From assembly GCF_003202235.1 (NCBI RefSeq), contig NZ_MASU01000020.1, positions 1-64,000 of the forward strand: a stretch of 64,000 nt of DNA. The letters run 5' to 3'. Positions 1 through 9,071 of the stretch are shown piece after piece. The stretch comes from Prauserella flavalba (GTDB taxonomy: Bacteria; Actinomycetota; Actinomycetes; Mycobacteriales; Pseudonocardiaceae). The notes below the pieces were generated by a model. It did no database searches. It was not told where the DNA came from and saw only the letters and a program-made list of their open reading frames with translations. The position numbers were made by a program, and so were the translations under genes. Numbering within the stretch: position 1 is the stretch's first letter; each line of letters begins with the position of its first letter.

Positions 1-5
1 TCGGG

Positions 6-18
6 CGGGGCCTGTCAA
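6..18 (+). repeat. Left terminal inverted repeat of IS4-family element
   Basis: The sequence CGGGGCCTGTCAA is the exact reverse complement of 1748-1760. Similarity may continue outward with a one-base gap. Confidence 0.75.
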
Positions 19-107
19 GTGCTCCGCAGGTGTGTTGCGCGGCGAGGTGATCGAGGCTTCTGGTAAGGCAGGGATCGACCAAGATCATCCTGCTGCGAGA
101 GGTCCCG

Positions 108-1751
108 TTGCGCGATCAGTGTGCCCTTTCTTCGTCCCGGCTCACCGGGGAGGATGCCCGATTCCGGATGGCGCCGGGGCATCTGGGCGAGTTGACTCGT
201 TACCTCCCCGTGGAGCTCGTCGACGCCGTGTTGGCCGAAACCCGAACCGTGGAGCGGAGACTGCGGTGCCTGCCGTCTCGGGTCGGGGTGTACTTCGTCT
301 TGGCGCTCACGCTGTTCCCGTCGTTGGGGTACTCGCGGGTGTGGGACAAGCTGACCGCCGGGCTGCGGAGTTATGTCCGCCTCTGCCCGAGTGAGAAGGC
401 TCTTCGTGACCTCCGTCGGCGGCTCGGGCCCGCGCCGTTCAAGGCCTTGTTCGAGATCGTGGCTGGTCCTCTGGCGCAACCGACCACGGCAGGGGTGTGC
501 TACCGGCGCTGGCGGACCGTCGCCTTCGATGGCTGCAGCGCGGTGAAGGTCCCCGACTGCGAGCGCAACCGCGCCTGGCTGGGGAGGATCCAGGCGCGGC
601 TGGGTTGGGCGGGCTATCCCATGCTTCGGCTGATGACATTGTGCGAGACAGGGACGCGCGGCGTGCTCGGCGCCGCGTTCGGACCGATCAGCCAGTACGA
701 AACCGGGTATGCACGCCAGTTGCTGCCGCTATTGGACGCGACCATGCTCGTACTAGCCGACAGAGGCTTCGACGCCGACGACTTCCTCGCCGACACCGCC
801 GCGACTGGCGCCCAGCTCCTTATCCGTGTGACCGCCCGACGCCGGCCGGCGATCCTTGCCGCACTACCCGATGGTTCCTACCTGACCCGGTTGGGCCGCT
901 TGAAGCTCCGCGTCATCGACGCGGAGATCACGATGACTGCGAGCAGCGGTGAACGGGTTGTGGAGCACTACCGGATCGCCACCACGCTGCTGGACTGCCG
1001 TCGTGACCCCGCCGAGACGCTGGTGCGGCTCTACCACGAACGGTGGGAGGTCGAGTCCGCCTTCTACGCCCTGCGGCACACCCTGCTGCGCGGAACCGTA
1101 CTGCGGTCACACGATCCCATCGGTCTCGAGCAAGAACTGTGGGCCCAGCTCACCGTCTACCAGCTCCTACGCACGGCCATGGTCGACGCGGTGGAGTCCC
1201 GGCCAGGCTCCGATCCCGACCGCGCCAGCTTCACCATCGCTCTGGAGGCCGCGCGAGATCAGCTAACCCTTGCCGCGCCGGCACAAGACGCCGCGCGCGA
1301 CGCACTGATCGGTGTCGTCGGCACCGCGATCCTGGCCGGTCTGTTGCCTCCTCGACGTCGCCGCACCAGCGCCCGAGCGGTCAAGGCAGGTCGCACCCGC
1401 TATCCCGTCAAACCGGATGAGCGTCGTCCCCGCCGCAGTCGCCCGATCACGAGCCTGGTCCTCATAGTCCGGCCCGCTCCTACCAGCCCACCGTCGACCA
1501 GATCAGACGACCCCGTAGATCGCCGCAAGGCTGTCCGCGGGACCAGGCCGATGGGCGCAGGGCACCGCAACCGCGTCTTCCACCTGATGTCCCGTCAGCC
1601 GGACCGTGTCTGGCGCCCGATCGAAGTCGCCGCGCACCTGGACGTCCCGAACATCGCGACGCAGATGAACCAATGGGCCACCGAAGGCGTGCTCCGCAAA
1701 GTCGGCTACGGCAAATACACCCTGGCCGACGAATGGAAAACAGCCCATTGA
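108..1751 (+). CDS. IS4-family transposase with C-terminal winged-helix-like extension
   Basis: DDE transposase of about 547 residues. The N-terminal part (GHLGELTRYLPVELVDAVL) resembles the IS4 N-terminal domain. Catalytic candidates are the Asp in TVAFDGCS, the Asp in LVLADRGFD and the Glu in YHERWEVESAF. The IS4 Y-x2-R-x3-E-x6-K signature is present with Arg in place of the last Lys. The last 60 or so residues (from NRVFHLM) look like a small winged helix, an unusual addition to this family. The start is uncertain: the codon used is a TTG and no ribosome-binding site is obvious. The frame is intact, so the protein may be active. Confidence 0.8.
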   Translation: MRDQCALSSSRLTGEDARFRMAPGHLGELTRYLPVELVDAVLAETRTVERRLRCLPSRVGVYFVLALTLFPSLGYSRVWDKLTAGLRSYVRLCPSEKALRDLRRRLGPAPFKALFEIVAGPLAQPTTAGVCYRRWRTVAFDGCSAVKVPDCERNRAWLGRIQARLGWAGYPMLRLMTLCETGTRGVLGAAFGPISQYETGYARQLLPLLDATMLVLADRGFDADDFLADTAATGAQLLIRVTARRRPAILAALPDGSYLTRLGRLKLRVIDAEITMTASSGERVVEHYRIATTLLDCRRDPAETLVRLYHERWEVESAFYALRHTLLRGTVLRSHDPIGLEQELWAQLTVYQLLRTAMVDAVESRPGSDPDRASFTIALEAARDQLTLAAPAQDAARDALIGVVGTAILAGLLPPRRRRTSARAVKAGRTRYPVKPDERRPRRSRPITSLVLIVRPAPTSPPSTRSDDPVDRRKAVRGTRPMGAGHRNRVFHLMSRQPDRVWRPIEVAAHLDVPNIATQMNQWATEGVLRKVGYGKYTLADEWKTAH

Positions 1752-1760
1752 CAGGCCCCG
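1748..1760 (-). repeat. Right terminal inverted repeat of IS4-family element
   Basis: TTGACAGGCCCCG is the reverse complement of 6-18. It includes the last two bases of the transposase stop codon. Confidence 0.75.
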
Positions 1761-2345
1761 TCCCGGCTTAACTTCGTGGCCTTGGGCGTCCGAGACGTGT
1801 TTTTCCTGATCTGCGATGGTCTCAAAGGACTTCCCGACGTGGTCGAACAAGTGTGGCCGCAGACGATCGTGCAAACCTGCATAATCCACCTTATCCGGAA
1901 TTCGTTCCGATTGACATCGAGGAAATACGCGGACGAGCTGAAACGGGACCTAAAAGCGATCTACTCTGCACCGACGGCGGATGCCGCGGAAGTTGCATTG
2001 GACGAGCTCGATGATAAATGGTCGGAAACCTACCCAGCATTGATTCGACTCTGGCGCAAAGCCTGGACCGAGTTCGTGCCCTTCCTTGACTATGACATCG
2101 AGATCAGGAGGATGATCTGTTCGACAAACGCCATTGAATCCCTCAACGCCCGCTACCGCCGCGCGGTACGGGCACGCGGGCATTTCCCGACCGAGCAAGC
2201 GGCTATGAAGTGCCTGTACCTTGTCACCCGAAGCCTCGACCCGACCGGCACCGGAGCCGCCCGCTGGGCAGTGCGCTGGAAGCCCGTGATCAACGCTTTC
2301 GCCGTCACCTTCGGTGACCGCTGGCCGGGAGCCGAGACCTACTAA
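1761..2345 (+). pseudogene. IS256-family (mutator) transposase, C-terminal fragment
   Basis: The reading frame is open from the IS4 right end onward and encodes about 194 residues of an IS256/mutator transposase: the DGLKGLPDVVEQVWP block, the CIIHLIRNS block, and the family signature CSTNAIESLNARYRRAVRARGHFP-like stretch that carries the catalytic Glu. Family members are about 400 residues, so the N-terminal half and at least one catalytic Asp are missing, cut off by the IS4 insertion. The other half may lie outside the window to the left. The stop at 2343-2345 looks like the natural C-terminus. Confidence 0.8.
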
Positions 2346-2372
2346 TCGAAACCGCCAGAAACACCGCTCGTG

Positions 2373-2787
2373 TTACGGACCTCCGAGGTACTCGGCGACG
2401 TCCTCAACTGTCCATAGTCGACTCAATGGGTTTATCCTTCCATACTTGGCAATGGCTTCTTCGATCTCCTCCTTTGCGATTCGTCGTCGCTCGCGAGCTT
2501 TCGCGGCGGCGGTGTTGGCGAGTGCGGCGTCACCGATGGTCAGCCAGCCGACGCCGTCGAACAGCCAGTTCAAGGTGACCGTGGCGTCGTCGCCGGTCAG
2601 GTCAGGATCGGCCGGCGTATGACCGGGATGCTCGGGTGGTTCGCCGCGTTGGTAGGCCTTCCGCACGGCCCGTAGCGCCGTCAGGGTGGTGGAGTAGTGG
2701 CGGCTTTTGGTGGAGAAGTGGCCGCCGAAGCCCAGCATGTGGGCCCATTTCTGGAGCTTTCCCCAGCTCTCGGCCCAATCCAGGGAG
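2373..2787 (-). pseudogene. AICE-type replication initiator (RepSA-like) C-terminus joined to truncated excisionase
   Basis: Read on the minus strand, the frame is open from the ISL3 edge and gives LDWAESWGKLQKWAHMLGFG then GHFSTKSRHYSTTL, a block typical of the replication initiators of actinobacterial integrative elements of the pSAM2 type. It continues through an arginine-rich tail (AAKARERRR) and ends in SRLWTVEDVAEYLGGP. That ending looks like the start of the helix-turn-helix of an excisionase, but it stops before the recognition helix. The gene is therefore truncated at both ends: by the ISL3-family element upstream and by a junction with the IS256 remnant downstream. No integrase or attachment site was seen. 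Confidence 0.6.
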
Positions 2788-2820
2788 TGTCAGATTTTCG
2801 GCTCTGTCGCTGATCTTGTG
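2788..2820 (+). repeat. ISL3 terminal inverted repeat, left
   Basis: 33 bp, matching the reverse complement of 4123-4155 at 29 of 33 positions. It ends in the shared block CGGCTCTGTCGCTGATC. Confidence 0.8.
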
Positions 2821-2831
2821 ATGTCTTCTTA

Positions 2832-4120
2832 TTAGTTGGTGAGGAGTACGCGTTTGCGGAGGAGGTCGAGTCCGGCTCGGCCGTACATCTGTCGCTTGAT
2901 CATTTTGATGCGGTTCACGTGGCCTTCGGTGGGGCCGTTGCTGTAAGGCTGGGTGAGCGCGGCGGTCACGGCGCTAGCGTCTTTGCCCAGTCCGCGGGTG
3001 AAGGAGTGCAGGTAGGGCAGGTCAGAGCTGCGCACGGTCGTGATCCACGCGCGTAGCCGGGTGGCGTTGCCTGGGCTGGGTGTCAGCAGTTCCGCGAAGC
3101 CGTGGACGGCATCGGCGAGATCGATCATCTCGGGGCAGGCGCTGGTGAGTTCGTCGCGCAGGTGTCGTTGGACGTCGGTCAGGCGATCAGGGTGGGTGAG
3201 GATGAGGCTGGTGAGGCGGCGCGGCGAGATCGAGGCCCGATCGTTTTCGACTCGTCCCTGGTTGATGTAACGGGCGAGGAGATTCGCGCTGCCTTGGTAG
3301 CCCAGGGCTTTGATCTCCTTGAGTAGCTGTGTCACGCCGACGGTGGGGTCATCGGCACGGCGTTGGCGGAGATGTTCTCGGTATGGGTCGACCAGCGTGG
3401 GCCGATAGACCGGGGCGCGCACGAGACGCTCTGGTTCGGTGATGCGTGCGTACCGTTTGACGGTGTTAAGGGCGAGGTTCAGTCGTCGTGCGCACTCCAG
3501 CATTCCCACACCGCGGTCGAGGAGGTCGTGGACGTGGTGCCAGCGCTCGCGGGTGGTGGTGGCACGTGTGCCCTCACGTATCGTAGGGCGAAATCGTCCA
3601 CGCCCGCCACCGTCACCTCACCGCGCGGCGGGTCCGGTGGAGCCCGGACACGCCGCAGGATCGTGTCTCGGCCACAATTGATGCCGATCGCCGCTGCCAA
3701 CCGCGCGCCGGCGCGGCCGGCCAGCGCCAGCCCAATGCGCGCCACCATGTCCTGCCACAACGGCGTCGCTCGAGAGTGTGGAGTGGTCACACCCGGGACT
3801 TGCTCGGTGAAGGTCACGGCGGCACACTTTCCGTTGGTGCAACGGAAACGCCGCACCTGGAGGACAACCACCACGCCAGCCCCTGCCACCGGAGCATCCG
3901 CCAACGTCCTGTCGTAGCGGCCGTGGACCCGCCCAGAATACTTCCCACAGTGACGGCAACGAGCACGATGACCGCGGACCCGCGCGGAGACGACGACTTC
4001 GTCGACCTTCCGCTCGATGTGTTCTACGATCAACTCACCGAGGTGAGGCCACAAGCTATGACTGTCCACACTGCACAGTCGCCACCCTATGATGCTTCGA
4101 GTCAGAAACCAGGTAGACAC
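2832..4120 (-). pseudogene. ISL3-family transposase with internal deletion and frame break
   Basis: The N-terminal part (3479-4120) has the zinc-binding region CRHCGKYSGRVHG then CTNGKC, the QVPGVTTPHSR block, and the beginning of the DDE domain (VAGVDDFALR). Directly after this, near 3580, the similarity moves to another frame and resumes at TTTRERWHHVHDLLDRGVGM, then continues to the normal end (EGHVNRIKMIKRQMYGRAGL, DLLRKRVLL). About 110-120 codons between VDDFALR and TTTRERW are missing compared with full-length family members. This removes the second catalytic Asp region. The gene is almost certainly non-functional. Confidence 0.8.
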
Positions 4121-4122
4121 TC

Positions 4123-4155
4123 CACAAGATCAGCGACAGAGCCGTTTTTCTGACA
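4123..4155 (-). repeat. ISL3 terminal inverted repeat, right
   Basis: 33 bp partner of 2788-2820. It lies just beyond the transposase N-terminus. Confidence 0.8.
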
Positions 4156-4250
4156 GACCCAGACCCTGGTGTGCGGGCGTCGGGTGTCGGGCCAGTCGAT
4201 CCACTCGGCTGTCGCTCGACACCTGGTAGCGCCGTGGTTCAGATATGGCC

Positions 4251-5291
4251 CTACTTGAACGCGTCGGGGTAAAGACGGGCCGAGATGGTTTCCACGGCGT
4301 CGATGTTTCCGAGCGTTCCGGGGTACAGGTCGCTTTGCGGTACCGCGATGAGAAGGTCGTTCTTGACGGCCGGGATGTCGGGAAACGTGGTGCGCAGGTA
4401 GGTGCGGGTTTGTTCTTCCTGCTGGGGGCTGGCGGTGCCGAATACGATGGCGTCCGGGTTGCGGCTGATGATTTCTTCCGGGTTGATCTCGGCGGCGAAG
4501 AAGTCCGCGAATTCGGGGGCGTCTGGGTCGAAGACGTTTTCACCGCCGGCCTTGCTGATGATGTCTGCTTCGACGCCGGCTCCGATGGCGCCGAGGGAGT
4601 TTCCTTCGACGTAGACCTGTGCGACGGAGAGGCGTGGGTGGTCGGCGATTGCGGTCTCCACGGCCGCAAGCCGATCTTGGGCGTCTTGTGCGAGGTCAGC
4701 GGCGGCGTCGGGGACGCGGAGGATGTTGCCGAGGTTGGTGACGTCGGTGAGGACGTCGGTGACCTCGGCGGTGTTGCGCCGGTCAGCGCAGCCACCGGTG
4801 GCGACATACGCTTGAGCGCCGTTCTGGGCCAGTTGGTCGATGCTGGCGAAGCCCTGCTCGGCGGTGAACTCGTACTCGGTGGGCGAGACCACGAGATCGG
4901 GCTCGGCGGCGAGCAGGTCTTCGCGCGCTGGTGGCGCGTCGGTGCTCAGCACGGGGATGTCGGCGGCCTGCTGCGCGATGTCGCCCGGAAGGGGCGAGGT
5001 GTCGGTCTGGGCTTGCCCGGCGAGAGAGTCCTGGACGCCGAGGCGCAGGAGCAGCTCGGTCTGTGACGGCATCATGCCTACGATGCGGGCCGGTGTGGTG
5101 TCGAAGGACAGCTCTCGTCCGCAGTTCGTGATCGTCACCGTCTCGCCTGAGCCGCCGGTGGAGGCGGTGTCGCTGGTGACACCGGTTCCGCACGCCGTCA
5201 GGGCCAGTGATGACACGGCGAGCAGCGAGAGCGTCGCCGTCAGGGGCCGGCGGCGCGGACGCCGAGACGAGGTGGTCTGGTGGGTGGTCAT
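4251..5291 (-). CDS. FecB/BtuF-type metallophore-binding lipoprotein
   Basis: 346-residue substrate-binding lipoprotein of an ABC importer. A twin-arginine-rich N-terminus (SRRPRRRP) leads into a hydrophobic segment and the lipobox LTAC, so the mature protein should be anchored outside the membrane. The periplasmic-binding-protein fold is recognisable from ARIVGMMPSQTELLLRLGV, the EDLLAAEPDLVV segment and the C-terminal AVPQSDLYPG region. It is the last gene of the left arm of the RiPP cluster and overlaps the ATPase gene by ATGA. The ligand is not readable from sequence; the context suggests the cluster's own peptide product, with or without metal. Confidence 0.85.
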   Translation of the reverse strand: MTTHQTTSSRRPRRRPLTATLSLLAVSSLALTACGTGVTSDTASTGGSGETVTITNCGRELSFDTTPARIVGMMPSQTELLLRLGVQDSLAGQAQTDTSPLPGDIAQQAADIPVLSTDAPPAREDLLAAEPDLVVSPTEYEFTAEQGFASIDQLAQNGAQAYVATGGCADRRNTAEVTDVLTDVTNLGNILRVPDAAADLAQDAQDRLAAVETAIADHPRLSVAQVYVEGNSLGAIGAGVEADIISKAGGENVFDPDAPEFADFFAAEINPEEIISRNPDAIVFGTASPQQEEQTRTYLRTTFPDIPAVKNDLLIAVPQSDLYPGTLGNIDAVETISARLYPDAFK

Positions 5292-6121
5292 CGGGTGGTG
5301 GTCCCTTCCTGAATGGAGTCCAAGGGGTGGACGTGGGCGCGCCCGGTCGGCTGCGGGCTGCGGGAGTCGAAGAGGAAGTGCGGCTGCCGGGTGTCCGGGT
5401 GACTGACGACGGTGGATTCGACCCGGAAGACGGAGCGGATGAGGTCGGTGTCGAGGATGTGCTCGGGCGTGCCGTGAGCGACCAGATGCCCGTCGTTAAG
5501 CACACCGATGGCGTCGCAGGAGCGTGCCGCGAGGTTGAGATCGTGCAGGGCGATCAGCACGGTCCTGTCGGTGGCCCGGATCAGGTCGAGCAGTTCGAGC
5601 TGGTGGGCGATGTCGAGATGGTTCGTCGGCTCGTCGAGGACGAGCACCGGCGTGTCCTGGGCGAGTGCCCGGGCGAAGAGCACGCGCTGGCGTTCCCCAC
5701 CAGACAGCGCGGAGAAGGCCCTGTTGACCAGGTGGCTGGCGCCGACCCGGGCCAGGGCGTCGCAGGCGAGGGCGATGTCGGCCTCGGAGTCCCGGCCGAA
5801 GCCTCGCCCGTGCGGGATGCGTCCGAGGAGCACGAGTTCAAGGACGGGGATCTCGAATTCCTCGCTGTGTTCTTGCGTCATCACCGCGACACGTTGCGCG
5901 AGCTGCCTGCGGGTGAGGGCGGTCATGGGGGTCTCGTCGTAGCGGACCGTTCCTGCCGAGGGCGCGTCGATGCCGGAGACGGCACGAAGCAGCGTGGACT
6001 TGCCGCTGCCGTTGGGGCCGAGCAGCCCGAGGACGGTGCCGGAGGGCACCGCGATGCTCACGTCGGTGACGATGCGGCGTCCGCCGCGGTAGGCATCGAG
6101 GTTCTCGATGGCGACTCTCAT
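5288..6121 (-). CDS. FecE/FepC-type ABC importer ATPase
   Basis: 277-residue cytoplasmic ATPase. It shows Walker A GPNGSGKST, a Q-loop at VMTQEHSEE, the signature LSGGERQRVLFARAL, Walker B VLVLDEPTNHLD and an H-loop ALHDLN, all canonical. The start at 6121 is chosen because it overlaps the permease stop as ATGA; a longer frame exists but runs inside the permease. It should drive uptake through the permease at 6118-7299 and the lipoprotein at 4251-5291. Confidence 0.9.
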   Translation of the reverse strand: MRVAIENLDAYRGGRRIVTDVSIAVPSGTVLGLLGPNGSGKSTLLRAVSGIDAPSAGTVRYDETPMTALTRRQLAQRVAVMTQEHSEEFEIPVLELVLLGRIPHGRGFGRDSEADIALACDALARVGASHLVNRAFSALSGGERQRVLFARALAQDTPVLVLDEPTNHLDIAHQLELLDLIRATDRTVLIALHDLNLAARSCDAIGVLNDGHLVAHGTPEHILDTDLIRSVFRVESTVVSHPDTRQPHFLFDSRSPQPTGRAHVHPLDSIQEGTTTR

Positions 6122-7299
6122 CGGCTCACCCCCACGCTGTCGGCGCGGTCGCGCCGCAGCAGCCACAGGAAGAAGGGCGCACCGACCAGCGCGGTGAGTA
6201 CTCCGAGCGGGATCTCGGAAGGGGCGGAGAGGGTGCGGGCAAGCAGGTCGCAGGTGGTCAGGAAGACCGCGCCGGCGAGGAGGGCGATGGGCAGCATCTT
6301 GCGGTGATCGGAACCGACGATGATGCGCGCGATGTGCGGGACGATGAGCCCGACGAATCCGATGCCGCCGGACACGGCGACCGCGGAGCCGGTCAGCAGC
6401 GCAGCGGCGACAAGGATGCCGCTGCGCAGCCGGTTGACGTTGATGCCCAGCGAGCTGGCGGCCTCATCGCCGACCAGGAGCGCGTTGAGCGCCCTGGCGC
6501 GCAGCGCGGCGAAGAGCCCCACGACGCACAGGGCGATGGCGGGCAGCAACAGGTGGCTCATCGCCGCCGCCGAGACCGATCCCAGCAGGAAGAACATGAT
6601 GCTGTAGACGTTCTGCGCATCGGTCGAGATGGTCAGGTAGCTGGTGATCGCGCTGAACAGCGAGCCGAGGGCGACACCGGCGAGGATCAACCGCTGTGGT
6701 GCGATACGACCGCCTTTGCGCGCCAGGACGTAGACGGCCGCGGTGGCGATCACCGCGCCGATGAACGCCGACGCCCCGATCCCCAGTGAGCTGAGCCCGA
6801 TCCCGAGCACGATGAACGACACGGCTCCGACTCCGGCTCCCGCGGAGACACCGAGGATGTAGGGCTCGGCCAGCGAGTTGTGGACCACGGCCTGCATGAG
6901 AGCGCCCGCCAGCGCCAGTGCGGCCCCGGTCAGCGCGGCGAGCACACTGCGCGGTAGCCGGAACTGCCACACCGCGTTGTCCTGCACGCTGCTGAGCGAG
7001 CCGTCGGACATCCACGGCATTCCGGGAACGAGATGCCCGACGATGATCTTGAGACTGTCGGCCAGCGGCACGCCGATGGTGCCGATGCTCGCCGAGACCA
7101 CGATCACGGCCAGGAGCGACAGCGTCAGCGTGGGTATGAGAATCCGCACGGCGAGGGCTCCACGGCGACGCAGCCGCCGGGGCGGTTCGGGCGGGTTCGG
7201 GCCCGTCGTGGTGGCGCTCCCGTCGGTTTCTGGTCGTGAACTCGTCGGGTCCGGCCGGGGAGAGGCCGGGTCCGGGCTTCGGTGGTTTACCGATGTCAT
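6118..7299 (-). CDS. FecCD-family metallophore ABC permease
   Basis: 393-residue inner-membrane permease. The N-terminal 60 residues are Pro/Ser/Arg-rich and cytoplasmic-looking. They are followed by FecCD-type transmembrane segments, with family landmarks WQFRLPRSVLAALTGAALAL, AGALMQAVVHNSLAEP, LAGVALGSLFSAI, GGIGFVGLIVPHIARIIVG and PSEIPLGVLTALVGAPFFL. The start at 7299 forms an ATGA overlap with the S9 peptidase stop. A single permease gene implies a homodimer. Confidence 0.9.
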   Translation of the reverse strand: MTSVNHRSPDPASPRPDPTSSRPETDGSATTTGPNPPEPPRRLRRRGALAVRILIPTLTLSLLAVIVVSASIGTIGVPLADSLKIIVGHLVPGMPWMSDGSLSSVQDNAVWQFRLPRSVLAALTGAALALAGALMQAVVHNSLAEPYILGVSAGAGVGAVSFIVLGIGLSSLGIGASAFIGAVIATAAVYVLARKGGRIAPQRLILAGVALGSLFSAITSYLTISTDAQNVYSIMFFLLGSVSAAAMSHLLLPAIALCVVGLFAALRARALNALLVGDEAASSLGINVNRLRSGILVAAALLTGSAVAVSGGIGFVGLIVPHIARIIVGSDHRKMLPIALLAGAVFLTTCDLLARTLSAPSEIPLGVLTALVGAPFFLWLLRRDRADSVGVSR

Positions 7300-9068
7300 C
7301 TGTGGTGTGTGCTTTCTGCGGTCGGCGACGTCGTGGGTCGTGCTGGCCCGGTGGTGATGGCGGCGAAGCTGAGCACCGTCGCGCCGAGGCGATGGAGGCT
7401 GTCGAGATGGTTGCTCCCGTGGCCGGTGCGGTCGGCACGCCACACGGCGGCGTCGCCGCCTCTGTCCCGCAGGGCGTCGACGACCGCTTGGGTGGCATCG
7501 GCGTTGACGCGGGAGTCCTCCGCGAGCACGATGCCGAGGAATCTCGGAAGCCGGATCCGGTCAGGCAGAGTGTGGGCGCGGTGTAACGGTGAGATGCGGC
7601 GCAGTTCGTCGATGCCACCGGGACTGTCCGGATCGCCGAACTCGTTGATCCAGTGGTGCCCGAGCGGATGGGCGTCGAGGTTGAGCAGGTCGAGCGGGGC
7701 CGCGGTGCTGACGACACCGGCGCACAGGTCCGGGAAGCCGAGTGCGCAGCTGGCTACCAGCACACCTCCGTGGGACGCGCCGGCCAGTACCAGTTGGTCG
7801 GGCCGGGTGTAGCCGGCCTCGACGAGGCCGCGGGCGACGCAGGCAAGGTCGTCGATCCCGCGGTGCTTGTTCCTCCCGCGACCGGCATCGCGCCACGCCT
7901 TGCCGCGTTCGCCGCCGCCCCGGACGTGGGCGATGGCGTATCGGCCGCCGTGTTCGATCCAGGCGGGGATGGTCGGTTCGAACACGGGGAGGCTCGGCAC
8001 CCCGAATCCGCCGTAGCAGGTAAGGATCAGCGGAGTCGGCCCGTCGATGTCGACGGGAGAGGTGATCGCCACCGATATGGTCTCGCCGTCGTCGGCGGTG
8101 ACCGTGTGCCAGTGGGTGCGGGCGGCCGCGGCGTTCTCGCGGCTGCTGGTCTCGGCGGTGTCTGCCAGCAGCTCGACGGCTGGGACGATGCGTGGGGGCA
8201 GCGCCGGTGCTTCGATGAGAACGTGAACCCGGCCGGCGTCGGCACTCACCCCGCTCGCCACGGCCGGAGCTCCTCGGTAGCTGACGAGGCGCTCGTCGAT
8301 GACGTGTCCGTCGGCGAGCCGGAGGAGGACGCTGTGGCCGTCCCGGACGGCGCCAATGTGCACGTGCCGGCCTGCGACCGCGAGGGACGTGATCTGCAGG
8401 GCAGGATCCTGCCAGGACCATTTCTCGGTCCCGCCGGGCGGGTCGAGGACATGAAGCGTGGTGCCGTCGTCGATGAGGACGTCGTCGCCGATGCCGACGG
8501 CCCGGACGACTGCCGGGAACGAGGCGAAGTGTCTGCCGGTGGCACGGTCGACCATGCGAGTGGGTGTGCCCGGGCGGCTTTCGCAGAGGAGCCCGCGCGG
8601 GCCTGCCGGGAACAGCCGCACGCGCGCCTCAGCGGTCAGTTCCGTGGTCGTGACCCGATGGGCGGTCACATCGAGGCTGATGAGGCGTTGGGGTTCTCGG
8701 GCGACGAGGTCGACCGTGCGCGAGTGCGCGTCCCACACCATGGGCTCGTAGCGACAGCGGACACCCGGATACGGGTGGACCTGACCGGATGCGACGTCCA
8801 CGATCGCGAGGTTCGCGTTCTCATCGGCGTGCTCGGCGAGCTGGATCGCGATGTGGCGGCGATCAGGGGCCGCGGCCATGCGCAGAATGTGCCCGTCCGG
8901 TTCGATGACGGCCTCACCAGTGTCGGCGTGATAGATGCCGCGACGCTGCCGCCCAGGTAGGCGGCTGAGTGTGAAACCGCCTTCGGGCAGGCCAGGCCGG
9001 CCGTGCTGCTCCCAGCGGGACAAGGCGGCATCCAGCGCAGGGTCGATCGGGACGATCACCTCAGTCAC
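7296..9068 (-). CDS. S9 prolyl-oligopeptidase-family serine peptidase
   Basis: 590 residues with no signal peptide, so probably cytoplasmic. The N-terminal ~330 residues look like a beta-propeller, followed by an alpha/beta-hydrolase domain. Catalytic residues are readable: Ser432 in GASHGG, Asp518 in AEDSRVN and His550 in TGHGSN, with YGGFG and HVRGGGERGKAW as typical S9A oxyanion-side motifs. S9 enzymes cut short peptides, often after Pro. Its place between the uptake genes and the divergent RiPP operon suggests it trims the peptide during maturation or hydrolyses the re-imported product to release cargo. It starts at a GTG, three bases after the propeller gene. Confidence 0.85.
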   Translation of the reverse strand: MTEVIVPIDPALDAALSRWEQHGRPGLPEGGFTLSRLPGRQRRGIYHADTGEAVIEPDGHILRMAAAPDRRHIAIQLAEHADENANLAIVDVASGQVHPYPGVRCRYEPMVWDAHSRTVDLVAREPQRLISLDVTAHRVTTTELTAEARVRLFPAGPRGLLCESRPGTPTRMVDRATGRHFASFPAVVRAVGIGDDVLIDDGTTLHVLDPPGGTEKWSWQDPALQITSLAVAGRHVHIGAVRDGHSVLLRLADGHVIDERLVSYRGAPAVASGVSADAGRVHVLIEAPALPPRIVPAVELLADTAETSSRENAAAARTHWHTVTADDGETISVAITSPVDIDGPTPLILTCYGGFGVPSLPVFEPTIPAWIEHGGRYAIAHVRGGGERGKAWRDAGRGRNKHRGIDDLACVARGLVEAGYTRPDQLVLAGASHGGVLVASCALGFPDLCAGVVSTAAPLDLLNLDAHPLGHHWINEFGDPDSPGGIDELRRISPLHRAHTLPDRIRLPRFLGIVLAEDSRVNADATQAVVDALRDRGGDAAVWRADRTGHGSNHLDSLHRLGATVLSFAAITTGPARPTTSPTAESTHHR

Positions 9069-9071
9069 GGT

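Larger units (their letters stand above)
6..1760 (+). mobile_element. IS4-family insertion sequence
   Basis: The element is bounded by 13-bp perfect terminal inverted repeats (6-18 and 1748-1760) and carries one transposase gene that nearly fills it. The right repeat overlaps the transposase stop codon. The right edge lies directly against an IS256-type transposase fragment whose 5' half is missing, so this element probably inserted into that older one. The left flank is only five bases long here, so a target-site duplication cannot be checked. Confidence 0.8.
2788..4155 (-). mobile_element. ISL3-family insertion sequence with defective transposase
   Basis: The element is bounded by 33-bp inverted repeats (2788-2820 and 4123-4155) that match at 29 positions; the four mismatches are a TTTT/AAAA block. 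Its transposase is internally deleted. The eight bases on the two sides (2780-2787 and 4156-4163) differ, so there is no target duplication, which suggests a rearrangement after insertion. The ends look intact enough for mobilisation by a related transposase, which is an inference. Confidence 0.8.

Noticed and set aside
4156-4250. Minus-strand frame GPYLNHGATRCRATAEWIDW etc. running into the ISL3 edge
   Set aside because: It looks protein-like and could be the tail of an interrupted gene, but it is under 35 residues and I recognise no family, so it is not listed as a gene.
5207-6307. Long plus-strand frames opposite the FecE and permease genes, and similar frames elsewhere
   Set aside because: They are antisense shadows of high-GC codon bias with no family features and no ribosome-binding sites.
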